From the IMG/VR virus record IMGVR_UViG_3300045970_000684, positions 1-40,358 of that record: 40,358 bases of DNA; one strand, given 5' to 3'. Of the stretch, positions 23,038-30,358 are shown piece after piece. Position 1 is the first letter of the stretch, and the number at the start of each line of letters is the position of its first letter. The DNA comes from a virus. Position numbers and translations under genes: made by a program. Below the pieces are notes generated by a model. That model saw only the letters and a program-made list of their open reading frames with translations, searched no databases and had not been told where the DNA came from.

Positions 23038-23859
23038 CTACAGCAGCTTCTGCGACGCCGCGTTGACCACCGCGGCGACCATCGGCCCGCTGGCCACCCG
23101 GAACATGGACGGGTTCTGGCGGTTGCTCACGTGGAACTGGATCCCGTCGGTGTAGACGTTCATGTCGACGAGCTTCGCGTACTGCACCTCGATCGACTTC
23201 CGCTCGCCCGTGTAGACCACGCGGTGGGAGGTGACGTGCAGCGCGCCGGCGTCGGCCGCGACGATCGACCGGCCCACCTCGACCATGCGGCCCCTGGTCG
23301 CCCCGACGCGGTAGCTCACGCCCTTGGCGATCCGGAACGACACGCCCTGCGGCTCGTCGAGGTGCAGGACCTCGCCCTTCTTGAGGATCATGCCGCTGCC
23401 GGGGAGCACCGGCAGCCGGCCGTCGTTCACCATCGCGATGAAGAGCTGGGCGCGGTAGGGCTCCATCGCGGCGGCGAGGGCTGCCCGGTTGCCCTCGTAG
23501 AGCGCCATGCCGAGCTTGACGATGCCCTCTTCCTCGTCCCCGCTCAGGACCTCGTCAGCGAGCGCTCGACGCAGATACGAGTTGAGGAACTCGGTCTTCG
23601 CCGCCGCCGGCTGCCCGCCGCCCTGGACGATGGCGCGCTCCAGGTCGGCGATCGGCTGGCTCGGCGGCCGACCGGCGGCGATGGCCTCCAGCGCGGCCGG
23701 GTAGGCCGCCATGGCCTGCTGGCCCGCGGCGCGGGCAGCCGCCAACAGCCTATCCGCCTCGACACGGGCGAGCTCCATGCACGCGCCGCAGCGGGATCGG
23801 CCGCGGGCGCGCTCCGTGAAGCCCAGGCCCTTGCCGCAGTCCTCGCACGCGCTGGCCAT
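23038..23859 (-). CDS. Zinc-finger protein with C-terminal PH-like domain
   Basis: 273 residues. The N-terminus has a two-CxxC ribbon (CEDCGKGL at 5 and CGACM at 24). A helical middle part covers residues 30-140. The C-terminal 130 residues have the look of a bacterial PH/GRAM-like domain: GEVLHLDEP, then ALHVTSHRVVYTGERKSIEV with the typical T-xx-R-vvy strand, then DGIQFHVSNRQNPSMFRV. Such proteins occur in high-GC bacteria without a known reaction. In the prophage it is a minus-strand gene beside an SOS-type site; a moron role is inferred. Confidence 0.72.
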   Translation of the reverse strand: MASACEDCGKGLGFTERARGRSRCGACMELARVEADRLLAAARAAGQQAMAAYPAALEAIAAGRPPSQPIADLERAIVQGGGQPAAAKTEFLNSYLRRALADEVLSGDEEEGIVKLGMALYEGNRAALAAAMEPYRAQLFIAMVNDGRLPVLPGSGMILKKGEVLHLDEPQGVSFRIAKGVSYRVGATRGRMVEVGRSIVAADAGALHVTSHRVVYTGERKSIEVQYAKLVDMNVYTDGIQFHVSNRQNPSMFRVASGPMVAAVVNAASQKLL

Positions 23860-23900
23860 CGCTCGCTCCCCTCAGATAAGCCGCGGCTAAGTCGCCGCCG

Positions 23901-23914
23901 TCATCATGCCCCCG
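23901..23914 (-). promoter_or_regulatory. Shared moron leader element, copy 2
   Basis: Identical 14-base block upstream of the zinc-finger/PH-like gene (start 23859), with the same CTTAT 17 bases before the start codon. A partial form (CGGGGGCA on the minus strand) also lies upstream of the lipoprotein gene near 22778-22785. Confidence 0.5.
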
Positions 23915-23927
23915 CGACGCACCCGCC

Positions 23928-23945
23928 TGTGCACAGGCGTGCACA
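23928..23945. promoter_or_regulatory. Inverted repeat TGTGCAC-N4-GTGCACA
   Basis: Perfect 7-base arms around AGGC, in the divergent region between the minus-strand zinc-finger/PH-like gene and the rightward small gene. A likely binding site for a dimeric repressor, perhaps the phage's own. Confidence 0.5.
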
Positions 23946-23978
23946 ACTCAGGAACATTCCGCGCGGGAATGGTGGACA

Positions 23979-23998
23979 AATCGAACGCTCGTTCGATT
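23979..23998. promoter_or_regulatory. SOS/LexA-type operator in a rightward promoter
   Basis: Perfect 9-base arms AATCGAACG / CGTTCGATT with a CT centre. The core CGAAC-GCTC-GTTCG (23982-23995) fits the Gram-positive/actinobacterial LexA box CGAAC-N4-GTTCG. It lies between a TGGACA -35-like hexamer (23973-23978) and a weak -10 near 23995-24001, so a repressor there would block the promoter. It suggests that DNA damage is sensed at this spot. Host LexA binding is inferred. Confidence 0.6.
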
Positions 23999-24046
23999 AC
24001 GCTTGCCTGCCCGGCGGCGATCGCCGGAGGAACGGAGGGGAACACC

Positions 24047-24226
24047 GTGGGGGATCCAGCCACCGACCCGCGCGAGATCAGGGTCTTCGACGATTTCGAA
24101 GATGAGCTCGCCGCGGCGACGGAAGCGGCCATCAGGCGGCTCCGTGCTCGTCTGTCTGAGCTTGATCGACACCGCGCTTCCGAGCGCGTGACAGGCGACG
24201 AGCCAGCTCCGCTTCCCGAGGACTGA
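24047..24226 (+). CDS. Small acidic helical protein under the SOS-type operator
   Basis: 59 residues from GTG with an excellent ribosome site (GGAGGGG, 6 bases before). The sequence is helical and charged: REIRVFDDFEDELAAATEAA followed by an Arg-rich helix. Its 3' end overlaps the 3' end of the minus-strand repressor gene by 95 bases. A small gene under a LexA-type box could be an antirepressor or a damage-induced regulator, but no family is recognised. Confidence 0.5.
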   Translation: MGDPATDPREIRVFDDFEDELAAATEAAIRRLRARLSELDRHRASERVTGDEPAPLPED

Positions 24227-24500
24227 GGTCCTTCGGGTTCAGCAGCTGGTCGGGGTCGTCGGGCGTGAACCTGGCGACGACCCGGCTGAGCTGGAAGGCG
24301 TCCGGTAGGCGCACGTCGTCGATGTCCTCCCAGCGCGCGTAGGTCGCCGAGCTGGTCCCCGCGAGTGCGGCGGCCTCGCCCTGCGTACCGATGCCGCTCT
24401 GCGCCCTCAGGGCCCAGAGCGTCGAGGCGAAGGCGCGCTTGAATGCCCGGCGTTGGTCGTCTTCCACACCCGTGACGGTAGACAGGCCGGTTGGGGCCAT
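24132..24500 (-). CDS. XRE-type HTH repressor (probable prophage repressor)
   Basis: About 122 residues from ATG 24500; GTG 24467 is an equally good start because a TACCGT -10-like box ends 5 bases before it and would give a leaderless transcript. The HTH covers RRAFKRAFASTLWALRAQSG, then a GTQGEAAALAGTSSATYARW helix pair, typical of Cro/CI-like proteins. It is transcribed divergently from the early rightward genes and has no peptidase domain, so inactivation must come from another factor, perhaps the SOS-controlled neighbour. Start uncertain, role by place and HTH. Confidence 0.72.
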   Translation of the reverse strand: MAPTGLSTVTGVEDDQRRAFKRAFASTLWALRAQSGIGTQGEAAALAGTSSATYARWEDIDDVRLPDAFQLSRVVARFTPDDPDQLLNPKDLSPREAELARRLSRARKRGVDQAQTDEHGAA

Positions 24501-24508
24501 CCACACGA

Positions 24509-24596
24509 CGTTCTGAGAGCGACATCGTTCTGTGCTTGTCAAAATCACATCTTGCGTGTAGTTCTCATATCTGCTAGGTTGACGCCATGCAGAACG
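24509..24596. promoter_or_regulatory. Immunity operator region with three CGTTCTG half-sites
   Basis: CGTTCTG occurs at 24509-24515 and 24526-24532, and its inverse CAGAACG at 24590-24596. They surround the divergent start region of the repressor and the first early gene. They are candidate operator half-sites for the repressor. Confidence 0.45.
24552..24587 (+). promoter_or_regulatory. Early rightward promoter, probably leaderless transcript
   Basis: TTGCGT (24552-24557) and TAGGTT (24575-24580) are separated by 17 bases. The ATG at 24587 lies 7 bases after the -10, exactly where transcription would start, and no ribosome site is present. So a leaderless mRNA is expected for the first early gene. 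A TTGACA on the minus strand (24543-24538) may serve the repressor. Confidence 0.6.
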
Positions 24597-24814
24597 GACG
24601 CAAGAGCTTCGCGAAGACAGCGGTGCGCGCTGCCACCGGCCGAGAGGTCGCGGATGTGCTCCGCGAGCTCTACGTCGATGGCCGCCACTCCGACCGCGAG
24701 ATCGCCGAGTGGCTGGCTGCCAAGCACGAGATCGAGGTCGACCGCTCGCTGATCCAGGCGTGGCGCCGCGAGTACGGCATCACCCGCGACGACCGCGCCG
24801 GGGTGTCCCTGTGA
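24587..24814 (+). CDS. Small HTH protein, first early gene (Cro-like position)
   Basis: 75 residues, leaderless start. Central helices VADVLRELYVDGRHSDREIA and SLIQAWRREYGI form a homeodomain-like HTH of the sort seen in small regulators and DNA-invertase tails. It is divergent from the repressor, where Cro or an early activator is expected. The stop overlaps the next GTG. Confidence 0.7.
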   Translation: MQNGRKSFAKTAVRAATGREVADVLRELYVDGRHSDREIAEWLAAKHEIEVDRSLIQAWRREYGITRDDRAGVSL

Positions 24815-25038
24815 GCCGCCTTCGCCTCGTGCGCCCGCCCGTCCGCCAGCTGACGCTCGACGAGCTGACGTTCGTCCCGCGCCCGGCGGTGCTGGTGCTC
24901 GTCGAGGAGGCCCTGCCCCTCGCGCGCCAGCTCGAGCTGATGGCCGGCGCCATGGGCCCGGAGTCAGAGCGCGTCGCCCGGGAGCTCGTGGATCTGCTCG
25001 CCAGCCAGGCGCCGATGCGCCCGAGGCGGGCGGCATGA
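24811..25038 (+). CDS. Small helical protein of the early operon, unknown
   Basis: 75 residues, GTG overlapping the previous stop (GTGA) and stop overlapping the next ATG. The second half reads as one helix (ALPLARQLELMAGAMGP, VARELVDLLASQ). No motif recognised. Kept as a gene because of the clean coupling on both sides. Confidence 0.55.
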   Translation: MSRLRLVRPPVRQLTLDELTFVPRPAVLVLVEEALPLARQLELMAGAMGPESERVARELVDLLASQAPMRPRRAA

Positions 25039-25253
25039 GCACGCAGGTCGCCCGCCGCTGTGCCGGACCTGACTGCCACCGCTCCCCGCTGCCGACCGTC
25101 AACGGGCTGGTCTGCGCCTATTGCGCGGACTGCCTGCAGCGGGCGCTGGCGGACATGTTCGGGCGGGCGCCCGGCCCCACCGTCACGACCTTCAAGGGAG
25201 CGGCAGGGGGGAATGCCGCTCCCTTGAGCGCCGCGGCACCCGGCCGCATCTAG
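25035..25253 (+). CDS. Small zinc-ribbon protein
   Basis: 72 residues. Cysteines in CAGPDCHRSP and CAYCADC make a treble-clef or ribbon-like pair. The C-terminal 20 residues are encoded by a perfect 14-bp inverted repeat (25192-25227), so this end may be shaped by the RNA or DNA structure and not by protein need. Confidence 0.6.
   Translation: MSTQVARRCAGPDCHRSPLPTVNGLVCAYCADCLQRALADMFGRAPGPTVTTFKGAAGGNAAPLSAAAPGRI
25192..25227 (+). terminator. 14-bp perfect inverted repeat, strong RNA hairpin
   Basis: Arms 25192-25205 and 25214-25227 (starting TCAAGGGAGCGGCA) pair at all 14 positions around an 8-base loop. The hairpin lies inside the end of the zinc-ribbon gene and 75 bases before the annealing-protein gene. 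There is no T tract after it. It could attenuate transcription, mark an RNA cleavage point, or bind a protein. Confidence 0.5.
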
Positions 25254-25301
25254 GAAGCACCGCCGCCGGAGCAACGGGCGGCAGCAGGAGGAGTGGAGCA
25301 C

Positions 25302-26423
25302 ATGGCCAGCAGCACGACGGCGGTGACCGTCATCGAGCAGTCCGCGTCGGACGCGATGGTCGAGTGGAACCTCGACGAGTTCCCCGTGGAGCAGTTCAAT
25401 CGGCTCCTCCCCACGCAGACGCTGATGCTGCCCACCGACCTGCTGCGGCCGGTGGTCCAGGTGGTCAAGCTGAACCCGGACCCGAAGAACGGCGGCGACG
25501 TCTACGCCTCCGCGGACATGCCCGAGGGGCACGCCGCGCCCACCCGCGTCGGCCTGCGCAAGCTCGCGACCGCGGCCGGGATCAGCTTCGTCGACGAGCG
25601 CCGGGTGGACGACGGGCGCGACCCCGACGTGATCGAGGTGTCGTGCCTCGCCGAGATGCTGATGCCCACGGGCCAGCGGATCCGCGCCGTCGGGTCCAAG
25701 CGGATCGACCTCAACGCCCAGGTGTGGAAGAGCCCCGCGCACCGCGGCAAGTACAGGAGCTTCTTCCAGGAGCACGTGGCGAGCCGCGCCCAGAACCGGG
25801 CGATCCGGGCGCTGCTCTCCCTCCGCGGCTCCTACCCGGCCGAGGTCTACAGCCGGCCGTTCGCGGTCGTCAGCTTCGCGCCCAACATGAACCATCCGGA
25901 GGTCCGCGAGCGGATCCTCTCCGCGATGGCGCCCGCCCTGACGGCGGGCTTCGGGCCGGCGGCGGGCAGTCCCCCCATGCTCGCCGCCGGCGCCCCTCCC
26001 GTGTATGCCGCCCCCGAGGCGCCAGACGAGGACGAGGCGCCCGCCGCCGTCACCGTGATGCCCGGCGAGCGCCTGCGCGCCGCCGCACCGCGGGCGGGCG
26101 ACGAGGAGCCGTCCTGGATCACCGGCGCCGCGGCGTCCGCCCAGCCGGCCGCCCAGCCCGCCTCCCTCGCGGACATGATCCGGTCCAGCGCCTCCGACGA
26201 GGGCGCGCCGAAGGGCAAGGCGACCAAGCCGCAGACCGACCTGCTCGCCCGCGTGTTCGCCCCGCTGGGCGACGAGGCGGGCCGGACCGCGGCGCGCGGC
26301 CTCCGGGTCCTCTTCGGGCCGGACTCGGTGGCGAACCTCACCGCGGCCCAGGCGCGCGCGATCGCGATCGCCGCCGACAGCGACAAGGACTTCCTTTCGC
26401 GCTGGCAGGAGATGGCGTCGTGA
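25302..26423 (+). CDS. Probable single-strand annealing-type recombination protein
   Basis: 373 residues; the ATG has a strong ribosome site (AGGAGGAG) and the downstream genes are coupled. The N-terminal 200 residues are compact and conserved in look, with QVVKLNPDPKNGGDVYASAD, LRKLATAAGISFVDERR and a SRAQNRAIRALLSLRGSYP segment. A Pro/Ala-rich linker follows, then a small C-terminal domain (KPQTDLLARVFAPLGDEAG, LTAAQARAIAI) like the C-terminal helix-hairpin of phage annealing proteins. No catalytic motif is seen. Being upstream of an SbcCD-like nuclease pair supports a RecT/Erf-type role; family membership is not certain. Confidence 0.6.
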   Translation: MASSTTAVTVIEQSASDAMVEWNLDEFPVEQFNRLLPTQTLMLPTDLLRPVVQVVKLNPDPKNGGDVYASADMPEGHAAPTRVGLRKLATAAGISFVDERRVDDGRDPDVIEVSCLAEMLMPTGQRIRAVGSKRIDLNAQVWKSPAHRGKYRSFFQEHVASRAQNRAIRALLSLRGSYPAEVYSRPFAVVSFAPNMNHPEVRERILSAMAPALTAGFGPAAGSPPMLAAGAPPVYAAPEAPDEDEAPAAVTVMPGERLRAAAPRAGDEEPSWITGAAASAQPAAQPASLADMIRSSASDEGAPKGKATKPQTDLLARVFAPLGDEAGRTAARGLRVLFGPDSVANLTAAQARAIAIAADSDKDFLSRWQEMAS

Positions 26424-26650
26424 GCCCGATGCGCGTCGAGACCAGGGCGGGCGAGGCGTTCGCCGACGGGATCCGCCAGACGGTCGAGGGGATCGAGGAG
26501 GAGGCCCGGGAGCGGATCGAGGACGCCGTCCGCGCCTGCGTCCGGTTCACGGCCGACCCGGACCGCCACGGCGAGCTGATGACGGCCAGGGACGGCGAGT
26601 GGCTGTCCTTCGACGACGTCGTGGCAGCCGTGAAGCGGGGGGCCTGGTGA
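26420..26650 (+). CDS. Small acidic early protein, unknown
   Basis: 76 residues, GTG overlapping the previous stop (ATG 26429 is an alternative). A central helix is rich in Glu and Arg (IRQTVEGIEEEARERIEDAV). No motif recognised. Coupled on both sides (TGATG with the next gene), so part of the recombination operon. Confidence 0.55.
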   Translation: MSPMRVETRAGEAFADGIRQTVEGIEEEARERIEDAVRACVRFTADPDRHGELMTARDGEWLSFDDVVAAVKRGAW

Positions 26651-26979
26651 TGGCGGGCCTCGTCTACATCGGGATCACGTCCGCCGGCGACGAGCTCGTG
26701 GTCCTCGACGCCGCCCGTCGCCTCTACGCCGGGCTGTCGCGGGACGGCGCCTACTGGCACGTCGTGGCGCCGGCGGTCGAGGACATGGTCAACGCCGAGA
26801 ACGCGGTCATCCGCTCGGCCGGCCAGCTGACCTGCCGCTGCCGCGGCGGCCTCTACCGCGGCACCTGCTATCGCGTCGTCGAGGCTGAGGCCTTCGAGGC
26901 CGGGCAGCTGGCACCGATCCACGGCCCGCACTGCGACGCGGACCTCCGCCGCAGCGGCTGCGCCTGCGTGCCGGCATGA
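26650..26979 (+). CDS. Cysteine-rich small protein, unknown
   Basis: 109 residues. Cys residues lie in LTCRCRGGLYRGTCYRV and near the C-terminal HCDADLRRSGCACVPA, enough for one or two zinc sites. The first 60 residues suggest a small alpha/beta fold. The gene is coupled to the SbcD-like gene (ATGA), so it may act with the nuclease. Function unknown. Confidence 0.6.
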   Translation: MAGLVYIGITSAGDELVVLDAARRLYAGLSRDGAYWHVVAPAVEDMVNAENAVIRSAGQLTCRCRGGLYRGTCYRVVEAEAFEAGQLAPIHGPHCDADLRRSGCACVPA

Positions 26980-28115
26980 CGCGCCTTGCCGTCGTCGCCG
27001 ACGTCCACTGCGACGACTTCGGATCCAAGACGGACCCGGCCACGGGCCTCAACGCCCGATGGGCGGACACCGTCGGCATGCTGCGCTGGGTGGCGCTCGA
27101 CGCCCGGGCGCGCGGCTGCGACGCCCTGGTGGTCGCGGGCGACCTCTCCGAGGCCCGGCACCCGGCCCCTTGGCGCGTCGCCCAGATCGGCGAGGCGCTG
27201 GACGCCTTCGACGGGCCCGTGGTCCTCGTGCGCGGCAACCACGACGGGCTCCGGGCGGGACGCTCGATCGCCGACGTCCTCGCCGCGGGCCGCCCCGGCT
27301 GGTCGGGGTTCTCGAGCCCCGGGATCGCGGTCGTGGGCGACACCGCCGTGGCGTGCCTGCCGTACCTCGACAAGCACCACATGCGGGCGCTGCCCGGCTA
27401 CGAGTCGGTCCCGGAGGCCGAGGTCTTCGCGGTCCTCGCCGACGCCTACATCACGATCGCCCGCGGGCTGTACGCGGAGGCCCGCGCCACGAGCGCCCGG
27501 TCGGCCGTGCTGGTGGTCCACCAGGCGCTCGCCGGCGGGTCCATGAGCGAGGCGCAGCAGGTGTTCCTGGGCGACCACGCCCTCGTCGCCGACACCCGGG
27601 CGCTGGCGGCCATCGGGTTCGAGGCGGTCCTCGCCGGGCACTTCCACAAGCACCAGGTGCTGTCGGAGTCGCCGCTGGTCGCCTACGCGGGGTCGCCCTA
27701 CCGGACCGACTTCGGCGAGGAGCACCAGGCCAAGGGGTACATGGTCGTGGACGTCGCCCCGGGTTCCGCCGCGATGGAGTTCGTGGAGTCGCCGGCGCGC
27801 CGGTTCTACACCATCGACCTCGCCAAGGTCTTCGCAGACCACGCGGTAGGCGCGGCGGAGGGAGCCGTCGTGCGCGTCGTCAACGCGCCGGCCGACATGG
27901 ACGCGGCGGCGCTGCGGAGGCGGCTCGAGGACGCGGGCGCGTTCGACGTCGTCGAGATCCGCCGGGCGCCGGTGGCTGCAGCAGCTGCTGCCGGAAGCAT
28001 GGCCGAGGGCCTCGCCCCGGCGGCCGCCCTGGCCGAGTACTTCGCCGCGGATCCGGACGCCGCTGTTTTGGTGGAGCGCGGCCGCGAGCTGCTGGCCGAG
28101 GCGGTGGCGGCATGA
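26976..28115 (+). CDS. sbcD: SbcD/Mre11-like nuclease subunit
   Basis: 379 residues. All metallophosphoesterase motifs are present: DVH (9-11), GDLSE (55), GNHD (87-90), VVHQ with His182, and GHFHKH (221-226). The C-terminal 80 residues form a capping/partner-binding part. With the SbcC-like ATPase encoded next (ATGA overlap) it should form the SbcCD (Mre11-Rad50) complex that trims DNA ends and hairpins. In phages such pairs (T4 gp47/gp46, T5) serve recombination-dependent replication. Confidence 0.92.
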   Translation: MTRLAVVADVHCDDFGSKTDPATGLNARWADTVGMLRWVALDARARGCDALVVAGDLSEARHPAPWRVAQIGEALDAFDGPVVLVRGNHDGLRAGRSIADVLAAGRPGWSGFSSPGIAVVGDTAVACLPYLDKHHMRALPGYESVPEAEVFAVLADAYITIARGLYAEARATSARSAVLVVHQALAGGSMSEAQQVFLGDHALVADTRALAAIGFEAVLAGHFHKHQVLSESPLVAYAGSPYRTDFGEEHQAKGYMVVDVAPGSAAMEFVESPARRFYTIDLAKVFADHAVGAAEGAVVRVVNAPADMDAAALRRRLEDAGAFDVVEIRRAPVAAAAAAGSMAEGLAPAAALAEYFAADPDAAVLVERGRELLAEAVAA

Positions 28116-30340
28116 GGCTCGACCGGATCGTCCTGAAGAACTTCCTTTCGCACGCCGACACGACGTGGGAGCCGGAGGGCGCCCGGCTGGTCTCCCTGGT
28201 CGGGGCCAACGGCGCCGGCAAGTCCTCGCTGCTGGATGCCGTGGCGTTCTGCCTCTACGACAGCGCCCGCGGGCGCACCGACGACCTCGTGCGGCTCGGC
28301 GCCGACGACATGAGCGCACGGGTCGAGTTCGCGTTCGCCGGGTCCCGCTACGCCGTCGAGCGCGGCCGCACCCGGCGCGCCGGCGGCAAGTCCTACCTGG
28401 AGCTCCAGATCGCCGACGGCGACGGCTGGCGGCCCCTCACGGGCGACAGCATCCGCGAGACGCAGGACGCCGTCGCGGCCCTGCTCCGGATGGACGCCTC
28501 GACGTTCTCCCAGGCGGCCCTGCTGATGCAGGGGCGGCTCAACGCCTTCGCCGACGCGACGCCGGGCGACCGCAAGCGCGTCCTCGGGCAGGTGCTCGGG
28601 CTCGACGTCTGGGCGCGCGCCGAGCAGTCCGCCCGCGTCCGCGCCCGCGACCTTGACGCCCGCCTCGCCGCAGAGCGCGGGCAGGTCGAGCGGATGGACG
28701 CCAGGCTGGCCGACCGGCCCCGCCTCGAGGACCTCTCGGCCATCGCGGCCCGGGACGTCGCCGAGCTCGACGCCGGCACGGCCGCCCAGACATCCGCGCG
28801 GGATGCCGCGTCGGCCGCGGTCGCCGCGCTGGACGCCAGGCTCGCCGCCGCGGACGCGCAGCGGGCACTCGCGGACCAGCTGGACGCCCGCGTGGCCGAG
28901 CTCGCGGGACGGTACAGGGACGCGCAGGCGCGGCGGGGATTCGCGGCCGCGGCGGCCGACCGGGCCGCACTGGCGATCGGCGCCGGCGCCGGCGCCGCTG
29001 AGGCGCTCGAGGGCCTCCCCGCCGCCAGGGCCCGGCTGGAGTCGCTCGAGGCGCTGCGCGAGCGCGACGCCGAGATGCGCGAGCAGGTCCGGGCCCGGCG
29101 CGAGGTCCACGCGGCGGCATCGGCCGAGGGCCGCCAGGCGGCCGCCGAGTGGACGGCCCGGCACACCTCGGCGCAGGCCCGGGTGGACGACCTCGCGCAG
29201 GCCGCGCAGGCGCTCAAGCCCGTCCCCTGCCCCAAGTGCGGGACGCCCGTGACGGCCGACGGGGGCGACCTGTACCGGCGCCTGGACGCCGCCCGCGCGG
29301 AGCTCCGCGCCATGGGCGACCAGCCTCCCAACACCACGGGGTGGACGCAGCTCGAGATCGAGGCGAACAAGGTCCGCGCGCTCGAGGCGCAGCGGGTGGC
29401 GCTCGGCTTCGACCCGGCCGCCGTGGCCGCGGCGTCGTCAGGGCTCCGCTCGCTGGAAGCGCTGGCCGCCCGGGCCGGCGGGGTCGCAGACGCGGAGGCG
29501 TCGCTGGCCGAGGCGCAGGGCGCGATCGCGGACGCCGAGGCCGAGATGGCCCGGGTCACCCGCGACGGGGCGGCCGCGCGCGAGGCGTCAGACGCCGCCC
29601 GCCGCGAGCTCGCGGCCCTGGACCCCGTCCGCGCGGAGCGGCTGGAGCGCTCCCTCGAGGCCGCCGCGGCCTCCCAGGCGCTCCGGGTGCTCGCCCTGCA
29701 GCTGCGCCAGGCGCAGGAGGCCGCCGCCCACGCCGCCGCCGGGCTCGCCGAGCTGGACCGGGTCCGGGACGAGCGCGACGCCGCGGTATCCGCGATCGCC
29801 GGCCTCGAGCGCGAGGGGTCTGTCCTGCGCCGGCTCGTGTCGGCGTTCGGGGTCGCGGGCATCCCCGCGCGGATCATCGAGGGGACGATCCCGGAGCTCG
29901 AGCAATACGCCAACGAGCTCCTGTCCCAGCTCCGCCCCGGGATGGCGCTGTCGATCCGCTCGCAGCGGGCCAAGAAGTCGGGCGACGGGATGATCGAGGC
30001 GCTCGACCTGGTCGTCCAGGACGACGCCGGGGAGCGGCCGCTGGCGATGTTCTCGGGCGGCGAGCGGATGAGCGCCTCGCTCGCCCTCGCGGTCGGCCTC
30101 TCGCGCCTCGTGGCGCGCCGGGCCGGCACCGCCGTTCGCACGCTGGTTGTGGATGAGCCGGACGGGCTGGACTCGGATGCCAGGCGCTCCTTCGGCCAGG
30201 CCCTCCGGGTGCTCGCCCATCTCGGCGAGCTGGAGCGGGTCGTCCTGGTCAGCCACCACGAGGACCTCGCGGAGATGGCCGACGCGGTCTACAGGGTCGA
30301 GAAGAGCGCCGGCGGGTCGTCCGTCGGGCTCGCGGCATAG
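28112..30340 (+). CDS. sbcC: SbcC/Rad50-like SMC-type ATPase
   Basis: 742 residues. Walker A GANGAGKSS is at 31-39; a long Ala/Arg/Glu coiled coil follows; a zinc hook CPKC is at Cys373-Cys376; the second coil runs to about 590; the ABC signature FSGGER and Walker B VVDEPDGLDSD (Asp681-Glu682) close the head. It is shorter than the bacterial 1000-residue SbcC, as in phage forms, and the hook lies exactly mid-chain. It works with the SbcD-like subunit. Confidence 0.93.
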   Translation: MRLDRIVLKNFLSHADTTWEPEGARLVSLVGANGAGKSSLLDAVAFCLYDSARGRTDDLVRLGADDMSARVEFAFAGSRYAVERGRTRRAGGKSYLELQIADGDGWRPLTGDSIRETQDAVAALLRMDASTFSQAALLMQGRLNAFADATPGDRKRVLGQVLGLDVWARAEQSARVRARDLDARLAAERGQVERMDARLADRPRLEDLSAIAARDVAELDAGTAAQTSARDAASAAVAALDARLAAADAQRALADQLDARVAELAGRYRDAQARRGFAAAAADRAALAIGAGAGAAEALEGLPAARARLESLEALRERDAEMREQVRARREVHAAASAEGRQAAAEWTARHTSAQARVDDLAQAAQALKPVPCPKCGTPVTADGGDLYRRLDAARAELRAMGDQPPNTTGWTQLEIEANKVRALEAQRVALGFDPAAVAAASSGLRSLEALAARAGGVADAEASLAEAQGAIADAEAEMARVTRDGAAAREASDAARRELAALDPVRAERLERSLEAAAASQALRVLALQLRQAQEAAAHAAAGLAELDRVRDERDAAVSAIAGLEREGSVLRRLVSAFGVAGIPARIIEGTIPELEQYANELLSQLRPGMALSIRSQRAKKSGDGMIEALDLVVQDDAGERPLAMFSGGERMSASLALAVGLSRLVARRAGTAVRTLVVDEPDGLDSDARRSFGQALRVLAHLGELERVVLVSHHEDLAEMADAVYRVEKSAGGSSVGLAA

Positions 30341-30358
30341 GAAAGGGAGCAGGAGCAC

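Noticed and set aside
23906-24046. N-terminal extension of the small gene at 24047
   Set aside because: It would run through the SOS-type operator and its promoter, and GTG 24047 has the strong ribosome site.
24132-24814. Toxin-antitoxin pair (repressor and small HTH gene)
   Set aside because: The genes are divergent with an operator region between, and neither has a toxin fold; a CI/Cro-type switch fits better.
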